A stretch of 64,000 nucleotides of DNA. Source: Opitutaceae bacterium (lineage in GTDB: Bacteria > Verrucomicrobiota > Verrucomicrobiia > Opitutales > Opitutaceae). Every line of letters begins with the position of its first letter. Positions within the stretch are counted from its first letter, which is position 1. Shown in pieces: positions 47,885-56,501 of the stretch. A program made the position numbers and the translations under genes. Location of the stretch: contig JAEUHC010000006.1 of the NCBI GenBank assembly GCA_016794785.1, positions 167,154-231,153 on the forward strand, read 5' to 3'. Below the pieces are notes generated by a model. The model was not told where the DNA came from. It saw only the letters and a program-made list of their open reading frames with translations, and made no database searches.

Positions 47885-50497
47885 TCAGGTCTCCTGCCGC
47901 AGCACCTCGAGCGGCGGGTGGTTCGCGATGCCGCGGCTGGCGAGCAGGCCGGTCGCGACCGTCACGAGGCAGACGATCACACCGGCGGCGAGCGGCAGCC
48001 ACACGTGCACGCCGGGCGCGATGCGAAACACGAAGTGCGCGAGCAGCGCGTTGCCCGCGAGCGCGAGCAGGGAGCCGACGAAGGCCGCGAGCGCGCCGAG
48101 AATCGCGTATTCCACGAGCTGGATGCGCCAGAGCTGCCGCTGCGTGGCGCCGAGCGTGCGCAGCAGCACCGTCTCGCGCACGCGCTGGAACCGCCCCGTC
48201 GCCACCGCACCCACGAGCACGATCACGCCGGTCAGGACCGTGAAGAGCGCCATCGCGTTGATCGCGAAGGCGACGTTCGAGAACAGGCTGTCCACCGTCT
48301 GCAGCACAAGCGCGAGGTCGATGGCGGTCACGTTGGGGAACACCGCGACGAGCGCGCGCTGCACGCGCGCGGAATGCGCGGCATCGGTCGCGCGCACGGC
48401 GGCCACGTGGAATTTGGGCGCCGGCTCCAGGACGCCCCGCGGAAACACCACGAAGAAATTCGGCTCCAGCCGCCGCCACTCCACGGCGCGCACGCTCGCG
48501 ATGCGCGAGCGCAGCGGCACGCCTTGCACGTCCCACCCAATCTCGTCGCCCAGGGCCAGGCCCATCTCATTGAGCAGCCCCTCCTCGATCGAGATCGGGA
48601 CGACGGCCTCGCCGGGCGCGACCTCGCCGACGAACGTCCCGCCCACGAGGCGCTCCGTGCCCGTGAGTTCGCCGCGGTAGGTCGAGCGGTATTCGCGGCG
48701 CAGCGTCCAGCCCGGCAGCCGCCCCTCGCCCGCGCCCCCGCGTTTTCCTTTCTCCGCCTCTCCTTTCCGCTCCGTCTCACTCTCTTTCGGCGCCGCCCCG
48801 CCGCGCCAGCCCGAGCGGATGAGCTCCTCGACCGGCCGGCCCTTCACCGAGGCGATCTTCATCGTGACAATCGGCGCGTGCACGAGCACGGGCGCGCCCT
48901 CGGCGGCGACACGTGACTTCAACTCGTCTATCTGGTCGTCCTGGATGTCGAAGAGCAGGACGTTGGGCCGGTCGCCGCCGCCGGAAAACTCGATCTCCTT
49001 CAGCAGCGTGCTGCGCGTGAGAAAGAGCGTGAGCATCAGAAACGTCCCGAGCCCGAGCGAGAGCAGCAGGAGCACGGTGCGGTTGTTGGGCCGGTGGAGG
49101 TTGGCCACGCCCTGGCGCACGACATAGGGCGCGCTCCGCGGAAACCAGCGGCGCGCGGCCCAGGCGGTCAGCTGCGCGAGCCCGGCGAGCAGGCCGAAGC
49201 CCACGGCCAGTGCGGCGGTGAACCCGAGGCCCTCGCGCACCTTGCCCGTCTGCCAGATCGCGAAGCCCGCCACCGCCGCCACGATGAACGCCCCGATCGC
49301 GATCCGCCACGGGTCGCGCCCGCCGCCCTGCTCCGCCACCGCGGAGCGGATGGCCACGAGCGGCGACACCCGCCGCACCGCGAGCAGCGGCAGCAGCGTG
49401 AAGAGCACGCAGATCACCAGCCCCGCGCCCACCCCGCGCGCCACCGCCGGCCACGCGATGAAGAACTGCACCTCAAACGGCAGCAGGTCCCCGAGCAACC
49501 ACGGCAGGGCCAGCTGAATCGCGAGCCCCAGCGCCGCGCCGGCCAGCGCCCCGAGGAGACCGAGCGCCACGCCCTGCACCAGATAAACCGCAAAACTCTG
49601 CCGCGCACTCGCCCCGAGGCACCGCAGCACCGCGACCGTCGCGATCTTCTGCCGCACATAGACGTGGATCGCGCTCGCCACGCCAATGGCGCCGAGGAAG
49701 AGCGCAATGAATCCGACGAGGCCGAGGAAGTTCTCGATGTTCTCCAGCACGCGGCCGAGGTTGCGCTTGCGCTCCGCCACGGTGTCGAAGCCCAGGCCCT
49801 CGCCGCGCAGCGCCTGCCGCAGCTCGCGCTCCACCACGTCCGGCGCGCGGCCGGGCGGCAGCCGCAGCATGGTGCGATGGCGCACGAGCACGTTGCGCTC
49901 GGCGAGGCCCGTCGCCTCGAGCGCGCTGCGCGGGATCAGGGCGCGGGGAGCCATCGTCGCGGCGAGCGCGGAGGATTCGCCGGGCATCTTTTGCAGCGCG
50001 CCGATCACCGTGAAGGTCGTGTTGCCCAGCCGCACGGTGTCGCCGACCTTGGCGTCGAACTGCCGCAGCAGCGTCTCCTCCACGATCGCGACCTCGCCGC
50101 CCGCGCGCAGCCGCGCCGGGGCGTCCGCGGGCGCGGTCACGAAGTCGCCGAAGAACGGAAACGCGCCCTCCATCGCGCGCACATTGACGAGCCGGGTGAG
50201 GCCGCCCGCCGTGGGAAACGCCATCATCGAGGAGAAGCTCACCTCACCCGCCATCTCGCTCGCGACCGCCGTGATCTGCCGGCGCGCGGTGTCGCTGAGC
50301 GGCGTGCGGCCGGAGACGATCAGATCGGCCCCCAGCAGGCCCTTGGCCTGATCGTCGATGGCGCGCTCGAGATTGGCGCCGAGCGAGCCGATGGCGACGA
50401 GCGCGGCGATGCCGAGCACGATGGACAGCGAGTAAAGCACCAGCCGCCGCCGCGAAGCCCGCGAATCCCGCCAGGCCATTTTGAGGATGAAGTTCAT
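47885..50497 (-). CDS. ybbP: YbbP-type ABC transporter permease (FtsX-like)
   Basis: The 870-residue protein starts with a signal-anchor-like helix (LVLYSLSIVLGIAALVAIGSLG) followed by a large periplasmic MacB_PCD-like domain (GADLIVSGRTPLSD), then FtsX repeats with several membrane segments (VGFIALFLGAIGVASAIHVYV, ALGLLGALAGAALGLAIQLALP, GFGLLAGLAQLTAWAARRWF, AMALFTVLTGVIVLVGAVATG). It partners with the adjacent ATPase, and the order ATPase-permease beside a divergent tesA matches the ybbA-ybbP-tesA neighbourhood of many bacteria. Its transported substrate is unknown. A low-complexity insert rich in G/K/E (about residues 575-600) breaks the periplasmic domain. Confidence 0.88.
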   Translation of the reverse strand: MNFILKMAWRDSRASRRRLVLYSLSIVLGIAALVAIGSLGANLERAIDDQAKGLLGADLIVSGRTPLSDTARRQITAVASEMAGEVSFSSMMAFPTAGGLTRLVNVRAMEGAFPFFGDFVTAPADAPARLRAGGEVAIVEETLLRQFDAKVGDTVRLGNTTFTVIGALQKMPGESSALAATMAPRALIPRSALEATGLAERNVLVRHRTMLRLPPGRAPDVVERELRQALRGEGLGFDTVAERKRNLGRVLENIENFLGLVGFIALFLGAIGVASAIHVYVRQKIATVAVLRCLGASARQSFAVYLVQGVALGLLGALAGAALGLAIQLALPWLLGDLLPFEVQFFIAWPAVARGVGAGLVICVLFTLLPLLAVRRVSPLVAIRSAVAEQGGGRDPWRIAIGAFIVAAVAGFAIWQTGKVREGLGFTAALAVGFGLLAGLAQLTAWAARRWFPRSAPYVVRQGVANLHRPNNRTVLLLLSLGLGTFLMLTLFLTRSTLLKEIEFSGGGDRPNVLLFDIQDDQIDELKSRVAAEGAPVLVHAPIVTMKIASVKGRPVEELIRSGWRGGAAPKESETERKGEAEKGKRGGAGEGRLPGWTLRREYRSTYRGELTGTERLVGGTFVGEVAPGEAVVPISIEEGLLNEMGLALGDEIGWDVQGVPLRSRIASVRAVEWRRLEPNFFVVFPRGVLEPAPKFHVAAVRATDAAHSARVQRALVAVFPNVTAIDLALVLQTVDSLFSNVAFAINAMALFTVLTGVIVLVGAVATGRFQRVRETVLLRTLGATQRQLWRIQLVEYAILGALAAFVGSLLALAGNALLAHFVFRIAPGVHVWLPLAAGVIVCLVTVATGLLASRGIANHPPLEVLRQET

Positions 50498-50604
50498 GCG
50501 GAGGATCGGTGGAATCGGACTTGGGCCACAGAGATCACAGAGGAGGCAGAAAGGTCACGGAGGAGAACTGTCCAAGGCATGTCATGGCCGGCCGGCGCGG
50601 CTCC

Positions 50605-50774
50605 GGGGTAGCGCGGTGCTTCAGCCCGCGCCGATAACCCTCAGCATTAACCACGGATGGCACGGATGAACACGGATGGAGGTTCGGCAGCGGGAATCGA
50701 TCCGTGTCGATCCGTGCCATCCGTGGTTCAGATTGTCTCCTCTTCCGGCGCGGGCTGAAGCACCGCGCTACCCC
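50605..50774. repeat. Nested inverted repeats between ybbP and ybbA
   Basis: Outer arms of 29 bp, 50605-50633 and 50746-50774, are perfect inverted copies and match the repeat at 43761. Inside them, 50651-50676 and 50701-50726 form a second inverted repeat of 26 bp with two mismatches, based on units of GGCACGGAT and CACGGAT. The whole 330-base gap (50498-50827) between the permease and ATPase genes contains no gene, only these elements. Confidence 0.75.
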
Positions 50775-50827
50775 AGACCGCCGCAAGCGAGCGTGGATGA
50801 GCACTCCCGTTCTCTGTGTCCTCTGTG

Positions 50828-51544
50828 TCATCTCTCCGTGCCCTCGGTGACTAATGTTTGCTCATCGCTCACCACCGCTCCGCTCCGCAGGCGGATCACC
50901 CGCTGGCAACGTGCGGCCAATTCGAGGTCGTGCGTCACGAGCACGAGGGTTGTCTGCTTCTCGCGGTTCAGCCCGAAGATCAATTCCACCATCGCGTGCG
51001 CGGTGTCGCCGTCGAGGTTGCCCGTGGGCTCGTCGCAGAACAAAATCTTCGGCCGGTTCATGAACGCCCGCGCCAGCGCCACGCGCTGCTGCTCGCCGCC
51101 GGAGAGCTGCAGCGGATAGTGCTCGCAGCGCTCGCCGAGGCCCACGCGCGTGAGCAGCGCCCGCGCCTCGGCCTCCGCCGCCGCGCCGCCCTCGCCGCGC
51201 AGCTCGACGGGCACGAGCACGTTTTCCAGCGCGGTGAGCGTCGGGATCAGCTGGAAGTTTTGAAACACGAAGCCCACGTGGCGGTTTCGCACGAGCGCAC
51301 GCGCATCCTCGCTCAGTGCGCCGATGGATTCTCCGGCGAGAATCACCTCGCCGGTGCTCGGCCGATCGAGCCCGGCGCAGAGGCCGAGCAGGGTGGTCTT
51401 GCCGCTCCCGCTCGGGCCCACGATCGCGAGCGTCGCGCCCGCGGCGAGATCGAAGCCCACCTCGTGGAGCACCGTGAGCGGACCGGCGGCGGTCGGGTAG
51501 GTTTTGGTGAGCCGCTGGACTTTCAGCATCGACGGGACATTCAT
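50828..51544 (-). CDS. ybbA: YbbA-type ABC transporter ATP-binding protein
   Basis: The 238-residue ATPase, from the ATG at 51544, has Walker A VGPSGSGKTTLLGL, the signature LSGGEQQRVALARAFM, Walker B ILFCDEPTGNLD and the H-loop LVLVTHD, the MacB/LolD/YbbA type. It would energise the YbbP permease, although the 330-base repeat-filled gap separates the two genes. It is divergent from tesA, 46 bases between the starts. Confidence 0.92.
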   Translation of the reverse strand: MNVPSMLKVQRLTKTYPTAAGPLTVLHEVGFDLAAGATLAIVGPSGSGKTTLLGLCAGLDRPSTGEVILAGESIGALSEDARALVRNRHVGFVFQNFQLIPTLTALENVLVPVELRGEGGAAAEAEARALLTRVGLGERCEHYPLQLSGGEQQRVALARAFMNRPKILFCDEPTGNLDGDTAHAMVELIFGLNREKQTTLVLVTHDLELAARCQRVIRLRSGAVVSDEQTLVTEGTER

Positions 51545-51590
51545 GAGGAGCCGCCCACGAAACACACGAATCCCACGAAATCGAGCCGTC

Positions 51591-52247
51591 ATGCCCCTTT
51601 CATTTCCCGCGCGCCACCCGGTCCGTCTTTCCCCTCGCCTCTGGTTCGCGTGTTTCGTCGGCCTCATCGGCCAGCTCTTCGCCGCCGAGCCCCCGCGCAC
51701 GATTGTGTTTTTCGGCGACAGCCTGACGGCGGGCTACGGCCTGGAGGATCCGTCATCGCAAGGCTACCCCGCGATAATCCAGAGGAAAATCGACGCCGCC
51801 GGGCTCGCCTGGCGCGCGGTCAACGCCGGCCTGAGCGGCGAGACCTCGGCGGGCGGCCTGCGGCGCATCGACTGGATCCTGCGCCAGCCCATCGACGTCT
51901 TCGTGCTCGCGCTCGGCGGCAACGACGGCCTCCGCGGCGTCGATCCGGCGGTGACGCGCGGGAACTTGGAAAAAATCCTCGAACGTGTGCGTGCGAAGTA
52001 TCCGCGCGCGCAGCTCGTCGTCGCCGGGATGCAGATGCCGGCCGGGATGGGTCCCGAGTTTGCGCAGGCCTTCGCCGAGGTGTTTCCCACCGTCGCCGCC
52101 AAGCACGACGCCGCGCTGATCCCGTTTCTCCTCGAAGGCGTGGGCGGCAGCGCCGCGCTCAACCAACCCGACCGCATCCACCCCACCGCCGCCGGCCAGC
52201 GGATTCTGGCCGAGAATGTGTGGGCGGTGCTGCGGAAGATGCTGTGA
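51591..52247 (+). CDS. tesA: TesA-like multifunctional esterase / acyl-CoA thioesterase I
   Basis: The 218-residue SGNH hydrolase has a signal segment (LSPRLWFACFVGLIGQLFAA), block I TIVFFGDSLTAGYGL (catalytic Ser), block II AGLSGETSAGG, block III LALGGNDGLRGV and block V DRIHPTAAGQ with the catalytic Asp-x-x-His. It hydrolyses acyl thioesters and esters in the periplasm. The ATG at 51591 leads into the signal peptide; earlier frames overlap the ybbA start. Divergent ybbA-tesA is a conserved neighbourhood. Confidence 0.93.
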   Translation: MPLSFPARHPVRLSPRLWFACFVGLIGQLFAAEPPRTIVFFGDSLTAGYGLEDPSSQGYPAIIQRKIDAAGLAWRAVNAGLSGETSAGGLRRIDWILRQPIDVFVLALGGNDGLRGVDPAVTRGNLEKILERVRAKYPRAQLVVAGMQMPAGMGPEFAQAFAEVFPTVAAKHDAALIPFLLEGVGGSAALNQPDRIHPTAAGQRILAENVWAVLRKML

Positions 52248-52271
52248 GGGAGTTCGGGCTTGCGCCCGTTT

Positions 52272-52562
52272 TCACCGCGAAACTTCGGCACTCTTCCCCA
52301 AGGCCTCAAGTTCCCTTCGCAATCTGGGCAGCGCAGCATGATCGGCCCGCAAGCGGTCCAGCTCGGCGGCGGGAATTTGCCGGGCACGCAGGCGTTGGTT
52401 CTCCTCCCGCAGCTGCTCCAGCTCCGTCATGGTCGCCCGCGCCAGCTTGAGTTCGGCGCGCAACGCCAGCGTTTGCCGCCATTGGGAAAACAAACCGACG
52501 CCGCCCGCGGCGACGAGCGCTCCGAGCACGACAAGGAAGCCGAACGATGATCGCCGCTTCAT
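52272..52562 (-). CDS. Small membrane protein with coiled coil
   Basis: The 96-residue protein has one N-terminal membrane helix (GFLVVLGALVAAGGVGLF) and a coiled coil (ALRAELKLARATMTELEQLREENQRL). The ATG overlaps the TGA of the ECF sigma gene (ATGA), so it is translated as its downstream partner. It may interact with the sigma factor's own C-terminal coiled coil, as an anti-sigma-like or scaffold protein; this is inferred from the overlap and shared architecture. Confidence 0.7.
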   Translation of the reverse strand: MKRRSSFGFLVVLGALVAAGGVGLFSQWRQTLALRAELKLARATMTELEQLREENQRLRARQIPAAELDRLRADHAALPRLRRELEALGKSAEVSR

Positions 52563-53824
52563 GGCGGAAGTTGTCCGGGCTGCGGGACGGCCTTGAATTT
52601 TCCGGAAGCCGGCGGCACCCAGCCGGCAGCACGCGCGTTTTCGGTGAAGACTTTGATTTCAGCCTGCTTCGACTTAATCGCCTCGAGCTTCTGCTGCACT
52701 GCAGCCTGCGCAGCCGTCTTGGCTTCCGATGAGAGCGACGAAGCCTTGGCGGCTTCGCTGAGCATCTTGAATTCCTCGACCAGCTTGTTGCCTTCGCGGT
52801 TCATCCGCGCGATCTCCGCCTGAATATCCGGCGCGACGCGGCTCACCTCCGCGAGCCGGGCCTTTTCGTTCCTTGATCGTTGGGCTTCCTGCGCCTCGGC
52901 CACGAGACGCGAAAGCCGGGCAAACTCTAGGTCATCTCCACGAAGTTTTTCGACCTCAGCTGCAACGGCAGCGAACTGCTCATTCTCCGAGCGAAGCCTC
53001 GCGATTGCCTGATGCTCGACTCGGAGTGCGGCGATTTCACGGCGGATGTCCGCCTGGGTTTCCGCCTGCACGACGCAGCCGATCGCGCCCGCCGCCGCGA
53101 GCGCACCGGCGACCCCGACCTGAAGTTTGCTCATGCTCATAAATGAAATCGCCGGGCCCAGCCATGTGCCCGCACCGGCGAGCGCCATGGTCGCCACGCT
53201 CGCCGCCAAGCCCGCCGGCACAGCCGCGGTCGCCTGATTCCCCAGCGCCAACGCCAGCGCCGCGGTCGTCGAGGTAACGCCGCGCTGGGCGAGGCAGTCG
53301 TGCAGTTTGTCCAAAGCCCGGCTCACGCGCTTGCGCGCCGCCTCCTCGGAAATTGCGAGACGCCGGCCGACTTCCGCAAACGGCTTCTCTTCCAAAAACC
53401 GCAGCGCCACCGCATCGCGATCCTCGTCGCCGAGCTCGGCCATCGCTTCGTCGAGCACGGGACGAAGCTTGTCCCAATCCACCGCAGGGTCCGTTCCGTC
53501 GGCTGACAGGGTTGCGTTCATGATGAGGTTCTCCTGTTCGCGGGCACGCCGCCGGCGCTCGCTGCGCACGAGGTCCGAGGCCGCGAATTGCGCGCTGCGA
53601 TAGAGCCAGCCGCTCAGCACGGGGCGGCTCGCGAGGGTCGTCGCTTTCCGGGCGAGATCGGCAAACACCCGCTGGGTCACATCCTGCGCGAGGTGCGTGT
53701 CGCCGCCCACCTGCCGGAGTGCGACGGAATAGACGAGGCCCACGCGGCGCTTCACCAGCTCGGCAAAGGCCGTTTGCGAGCGGGTCTCGGCGTAGGCTTG
53801 CAGCAATTCGGAATCCTCAGTCAT
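52559..53824 (-). CDS. ECF sigma factor with C-terminal membrane anchor and coiled coil
   Basis: The 421-residue protein, from the ATG at 53824, has sigma region 2 (LLQAYAETRSQTAFAELVKR ... AQDVTQRVFADLARKA) and region 4 (DEDRDAVALRFLEEKPFAEVGRRLAISEEAARKRVSRALDKL). Unusually it continues with a hydrophobic stretch of about 60 residues (AAVPAGLAASVATMALAGAG ... VGVAGALAAAGAIGCVVQAE) and a 180-residue coiled coil. ECF sigmas with such C-terminal extensions occur in Planctomycetota and Verrucomicrobiota and may be membrane-tethered and released by proteolysis. The overlapping small coiled-coil gene is a likely partner. Confidence 0.85.
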   Translation of the reverse strand: MTEDSELLQAYAETRSQTAFAELVKRRVGLVYSVALRQVGGDTHLAQDVTQRVFADLARKATTLASRPVLSGWLYRSAQFAASDLVRSERRRRAREQENLIMNATLSADGTDPAVDWDKLRPVLDEAMAELGDEDRDAVALRFLEEKPFAEVGRRLAISEEAARKRVSRALDKLHDCLAQRGVTSTTAALALALGNQATAAVPAGLAASVATMALAGAGTWLGPAISFMSMSKLQVGVAGALAAAGAIGCVVQAETQADIRREIAALRVEHQAIARLRSENEQFAAVAAEVEKLRGDDLEFARLSRLVAEAQEAQRSRNEKARLAEVSRVAPDIQAEIARMNREGNKLVEEFKMLSEAAKASSLSSEAKTAAQAAVQQKLEAIKSKQAEIKVFTENARAAGWVPPASGKFKAVPQPGQLPP

Positions 53825-53926
53825 GGAGTCGATACCCAATAGCAGGCACGGCCGCGGAAACCGGACACAAAAAAGGCCGGGAGACGCGCGAAGGCACGGC
53901 TCCCGGCCCCTAATCCAATCGTGGGC

Positions 53927-54313
53927 TCAGTTCGTGATGTCGTGCGTCGTGCTCGACTCGCGGATCGGGAGGTAGACCTCATACCACTTCTTCTGCGCCG
54001 CGCTGTCGGTGTAGGCCTTGAGCGCGGCCTCATCGGCGAACTCCATCACGAAGGCATGGGTGCGCGGCAGCTCCGTGCCCTTGGCGTTCTGCACCTTGAT
54101 CGAGCGGGTCCAGACGCGGGTGATGCCCTTGAAGCTCTTCGGCAGGGCGCGGACACCTTCGAGCGCGGCTTTGATCTGCGCCTCGGTGGCGTCTTTTTTC
54201 CAGGCGACGGTGACTACGTGGATGACGCTCTTCGGCGTCGTGTCGGCGGCGTGGGTGGTAGCGGCGCCCGCGAGCACGCCCGCGAGCAGGAGGAGGGAAA
54301 CGAGTTTTTTCAT
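53927..54313 (-). CDS. Secreted Dabb-domain (stress-responsive A/B barrel) protein
   Basis: The 128-residue protein has a signal peptide (LVSLLLLAGVLAGAATTHAA) and a dimeric alpha/beta-barrel domain: HVVTVAWKKDATEAQIKAAL at the N-terminus, SFKGITRVWTRSIKVQNAKG in the middle and THAFVMEFADEAALKAYTDS. Dabb proteins bind small ligands or haem-like molecules, and the exported form here is of unknown role. It sits between the ECF sigma gene and the divergent NHL protein, and may be a target of the sigma factor, though no promoter motif was identified. Confidence 0.82.
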   Translation of the reverse strand: MKKLVSLLLLAGVLAGAATTHAADTTPKSVIHVVTVAWKKDATEAQIKAALEGVRALPKSFKGITRVWTRSIKVQNAKGTELPRTHAFVMEFADEAALKAYTDSAAQKKWYEVYLPIRESSTTHDITN

Positions 54314-54421
54314 GGGAATGGTCCTTGAGGTTGAGAGGAGTCGCCCAAGAACGGGCGACGCCATCGAAGCTCAGGTTTGCTGATTCCCGCGAAACCGGTC
54401 AACTCCCACCACGCATCCCCC

Positions 54422-55483
54422 ATGAACCTCCCCGCCCCCCGCCGCCTGCTCGCCCTGATTGCCCTGTTCGCCCTTGCCGCGCTGCCGCTCCGCGCCGCGC
54501 GCATCGTCCTCGTGGCCGGGGGCGACGACGATCGCACCGGCATCGCCGCAACCCAGGCGAAGCTGCGCGAACCCTTCGGCGTGGACTTCAACGCGGCGGG
54601 CAACCTCTTCATCGTCGAGATGGCCAGTGGCAACCGTCTCCTCCAAGTCGATGCCCGCGGCACCCTCACGCACATCGCCGGCCTGCCCACAGCGGGCGAT
54701 GCCGGCGATGGCGGCCCGGCGCTCGCCGCGCAGTTCAACGGCCCGCACAACCTCGCCGTGCTCCCCGGTGGCGACGTGCTCATCAGCGACACGTGGAACG
54801 GCCGCGTGCGCCGTGTCGATGTCGCGCGCGGCACCGTGACCAGCCTCCCCGGCTTCAACGTCGCCGCCGCCCGCGGGCGCGCCGCCGGCCCCTACTGCAT
54901 CACGCTCGATTTCACCGGCACGCAGCTCATCGTCGCCGACCTCACGCGTGTCCACGCGATCGATGTGAAGACCGGCGCGGCGCGCATCCTTGCTGGCAAC
55001 GGCACCAAGGGCCGGCCCGCTGACGGCGCGATCGCCACCGAGGCCCCGCTTTCCGATCCGCGGGCCGCTGCCCTCGACCGGCAGGGCAACCTCTACATCC
55101 TCGAACGCAACGGCCACGCCCTGCGCGTGGTCGGCCGCGACGGAAGAATCCGCACCGTCGTCAACGCCTCCGGCCAGAAAGGTGCCACGGGCGACGGCGG
55201 CGATGCGCTCGCCGCCACGATGAGCGGTCCCAAGCACCTTTGTATCGATCGCGACGACACCGTGCTCATCGCCGACGCCGAGAATCATCTCATCCGCCGC
55301 TACGTGCCCGCCACGGGGAAAATCGTGCGCGTCGCCGGCACCGGACAGAAAGGCGCCGCCGGAGTCGGCGGCCCGCCCGAGAAGGCCGAGCTGAACCGCC
55401 CCCACGGCGTGACCGTGCATCGCGACGGCACCCTCTACATCACCGACAGCTACAACAATCGTATCCTGAAAATCGTGCCGTAG
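54422..55483 (+). CDS. Secreted NHL-repeat propeller protein
   Basis: The 353-residue protein, from the ATG at 54422, has a signal peptide (RRLLALIALFALAALPLRAA) and a six-bladed propeller made of NHL repeats, seen as LREPFGVDFNAAGNLFIVEM, LVAGGDD, AQFNGPHNLAVLPGGDVLI, LDRQGNLYILERN, MSGPKHLCIDRDDTVLIADA and LNRPHGVTVHRDGTLYITDS. No enzyme motif is visible. It is probably a periplasmic or surface binding protein. The convergent spermidine-synthase gene ends 92 bases downstream. Confidence 0.82.
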   Translation: MNLPAPRRLLALIALFALAALPLRAARIVLVAGGDDDRTGIAATQAKLREPFGVDFNAAGNLFIVEMASGNRLLQVDARGTLTHIAGLPTAGDAGDGGPALAAQFNGPHNLAVLPGGDVLISDTWNGRVRRVDVARGTVTSLPGFNVAAARGRAAGPYCITLDFTGTQLIVADLTRVHAIDVKTGAARILAGNGTKGRPADGAIATEAPLSDPRAAALDRQGNLYILERNGHALRVVGRDGRIRTVVNASGQKGATGDGGDALAATMSGPKHLCIDRDDTVLIADAENHLIRRYVPATGKIVRVAGTGQKGAAGVGGPPEKAELNRPHGVTVHRDGTLYITDSYNNRILKIVP

Positions 55484-55574
55484 CGCGCAGATCAGACCGC
55501 AGAGCGTCTTCCTCAGCCGCGGGCGGCCTGCAGTTCACTCTTTCTCGGCGCCCCCCCGGCGGGGCGCGCGGGCC

Positions 55575-56501
55575 TCACTTCTTCTTCCGCGGCTCGTCGG
55601 TGTTGTGGGTCTTCAGGGCGTCGAGAAACTCCACGGGCGCGAAGTCGTCGCTCAGCACCTGGCCGGCGCGCATGCGGTTGAGCGGCAGGCGCACGTGCTC
55701 GCCGCGCACGTGCTTCATGTCCACCCGGCCGGCGAAGATCGGCTGCGTGACCGATTCCGGGCTCGGCCACTTGGCGGGATCAATGATCAGCGGCTCGCGG
55801 TATTTCACGGCGCAGGCGATCACGTTGCCCCGGCCCTCGGTCTCGAAGAGCACGACCTGCGGGAACACGGCCTGGATGGTCTTGAGATCGGAGTAATAGA
55901 GCTCGGTGGTCGCGTGGAGATTGCTGATGAAGACGCCGCGGTCGCTCAGGCGCGCGGCGCATTCGCGATAGAACTCCTCCGTCTTCAGGTGCGGCGGCAC
56001 GAACCCGCCGCGGTAGGCGTCGAGGATGAGCCAGTCCCATTGCTCGCGGTTGCGTTTGATGAACATGCGCCCGTCCATGACCGTGACGGGCGTCTTGGGG
56101 CCGGGTTTGAAGCCCATGTGAACCTCGCAGAGCTCGACGACCTTGGGGTCGAGCTCGACGGTGTGCAGCAACGCCTCGGGATAGGCCGCGGTAAACAGCC
56201 GGTGGAACCCCGCGCCGCCGAGGCCGACCATGAGCACGCGCTGGGGCTTGGGCTGGATGAAGAGCGCGCCGTAGAGCGACTGGATGTAGTGGACGATCGG
56301 CTTGTAGGGATCGGTGAGATCGATGGCCGACTCGAGGGCCTCGGTGCCGCGCGCCCGGGCGCGCATCTCGACGATGTTGCCGCGCTTCTCGATCGTGAGG
56401 CTGTTGTAGATCGTGTCGTGGCGCTCGGTGAAGTCGCCGGCGCGTTCCGCGGCCAGGGCCGCGCAGGGCAGGACGAGAGCAAGAATGAGGGAGCGTTTCA
56501 T
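55575..56501 (-). CDS. Spermidine-synthase-like methyltransferase-fold protein
   Basis: The 308-residue protein has an apparent signal peptide (RSLILALVLPCAALAAE) and the spermidine-synthase Rossmann core: VLMVGLGGAGFHRLFTA, LLHTVELDPKVVELCEVHMG, VTVMDGRMFIKRN and WLILDAYRGGFVPPHL. The decarboxylated-SAM pocket motif G-G-G is reduced to G-L-G-G. Its ATG overlaps the stop of the membrane gene upstream (ATGA), so the two act as the halves of the widespread MFS/spermidine-synthase fusion. The true substrate, polyamine or another aminopropyl acceptor, cannot be read from the sequence. Confidence 0.8.
   Translation of the reverse strand: MKRSLILALVLPCAALAAERAGDFTERHDTIYNSLTIEKRGNIVEMRARARGTEALESAIDLTDPYKPIVHYIQSLYGALFIQPKPQRVLMVGLGGAGFHRLFTAAYPEALLHTVELDPKVVELCEVHMGFKPGPKTPVTVMDGRMFIKRNREQWDWLILDAYRGGFVPPHLKTEEFYRECAARLSDRGVFISNLHATTELYYSDLKTIQAVFPQVVLFETEGRGNVIACAVKYREPLIIDPAKWPSPESVTQPIFAGRVDMKHVRGEHVRLPLNRMRAGQVLSDDFAPVEFLDALKTHNTDEPRKKK

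Noticed and set aside
49094..50611. Plus-strand frame of 505 codons considered as a gene
   Set aside because: It is antisense to the YbbP permease with R/E/H-rich, domain-free translation.
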